Shown one piece after another: positions 63,993-64,000 of a stretch of DNA of 64,000 bases. The DNA comes from Chelatococcus caeni. Its GTDB lineage: Bacteria; Pseudomonadota; Alphaproteobacteria; Rhizobiales; Beijerinckiaceae. A program made the position numbers and the translations under genes. Below the pieces are notes generated by a model. That model had not been told where the DNA came from. It worked only from the letters and a program-made list of their open reading frames with translations, and ran no database searches. Location: the NCBI RefSeq assembly GCF_014196925.1, contig NZ_JACIEN010000001.1, positions 1,550,001 to 1,614,000 on the forward strand, read 5' to 3'. The first letter of the stretch is position 1. Each line of letters opens with the position of its first letter.

Positions 63993-64000
63993 GTCGCCCC

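Overview
The window is about 70% G+C, densely coded on both strands, and reads as chromosome of an alphaproteobacterium, most likely Hyphomicrobiales (near Methylobacteriaceae, Chelatococcaceae or Beijerinckiaceae; genus not determinable). The evidence is a fused CoxI-CoxIII oxidase subunit, an alphaproteobacterial LexA box (GTTC-N7-GTTC) between ssb and uvrA, a DUF1127 protein, secDF-yajC next to homologues of mitochondrial complex I assembly factors, and an EcfG-type general-stress sigma factor with many EcfG promoters (GGAAC-N16/17-nGTT). I saw no rRNA, tRNA, CRISPR array, transposase or integrase.

Layout. 1-7.6 kb: the end of a c-type cytochrome gene, then a six-gene leftward caa3-type oxidase operon (CtaG, triheme cytochrome c, CtaC with fused cytochrome c, a CaCA cation exchanger, CoxI-III fusion, small membrane protein). 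7.6-48 kb: a continuous accessory block in which nearly every transcription unit starts with an EcfG-type promoter. It holds an SRPBCC/alcohol dehydrogenase/SDR operon, topoisomerase IB, a BON protein, Ku-LigD end joining, an inositol-phosphate synthase/glycosyltransferase operon, a phospholipase D/YbhN/EEP trio, small membrane proteins, a PQQ glucose dehydrogenase, a NepR-like anti-sigma gene, an eight-gene glycan operon, the EcfG-type sigma factor, UDP-glucose dehydrogenase, DUF3182, an MDR/Gfo-Idh pair, NDH-2 and a pyruvate-oxidase-like enzyme. 48-54 kb: an alcohol dehydrogenase, a globin-sensor chemoreceptor, an M20 peptidase and ssb. 54-64 kb: housekeeping genes uvrA, DUF1127, trmFO, NDUFAF6-like and NDUFAF3-like genes, secF, secD and yajC.

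How it works together. I count 25 candidate EcfG promoters, 24 of them in front of a gene and pointing into it. Their targets form a stress programme: DNA end repair and topology (Ku, LigD, Topo IB), envelope lipid and glycan remodelling (phospholipase D, four CgeB-like glycosyltransferases, a UDP-glucose to UDP-glucuronate to UDP-xylose route, inositol phosphate), non-proton-pumping electron entry into the quinone pool (glucose dehydrogenase, NDH-2, pyruvate oxidase type), and many small membrane or low-complexity proteins. The sigma factor and a NepR-like anti-sigma factor lie in the same block but about 9.5 kb apart, and no PhyR was seen.

Most unusual items: the regulon-sized block of EcfG promoters; the orphan NepR-like gene behind three palindromes; a clan GH-A glycosidase that appears circularly permuted; an EcfG promoter with no gene behind it (possible sRNA); and a globin-coupled chemoreceptor with Tyr where the heme-ligand His is expected.
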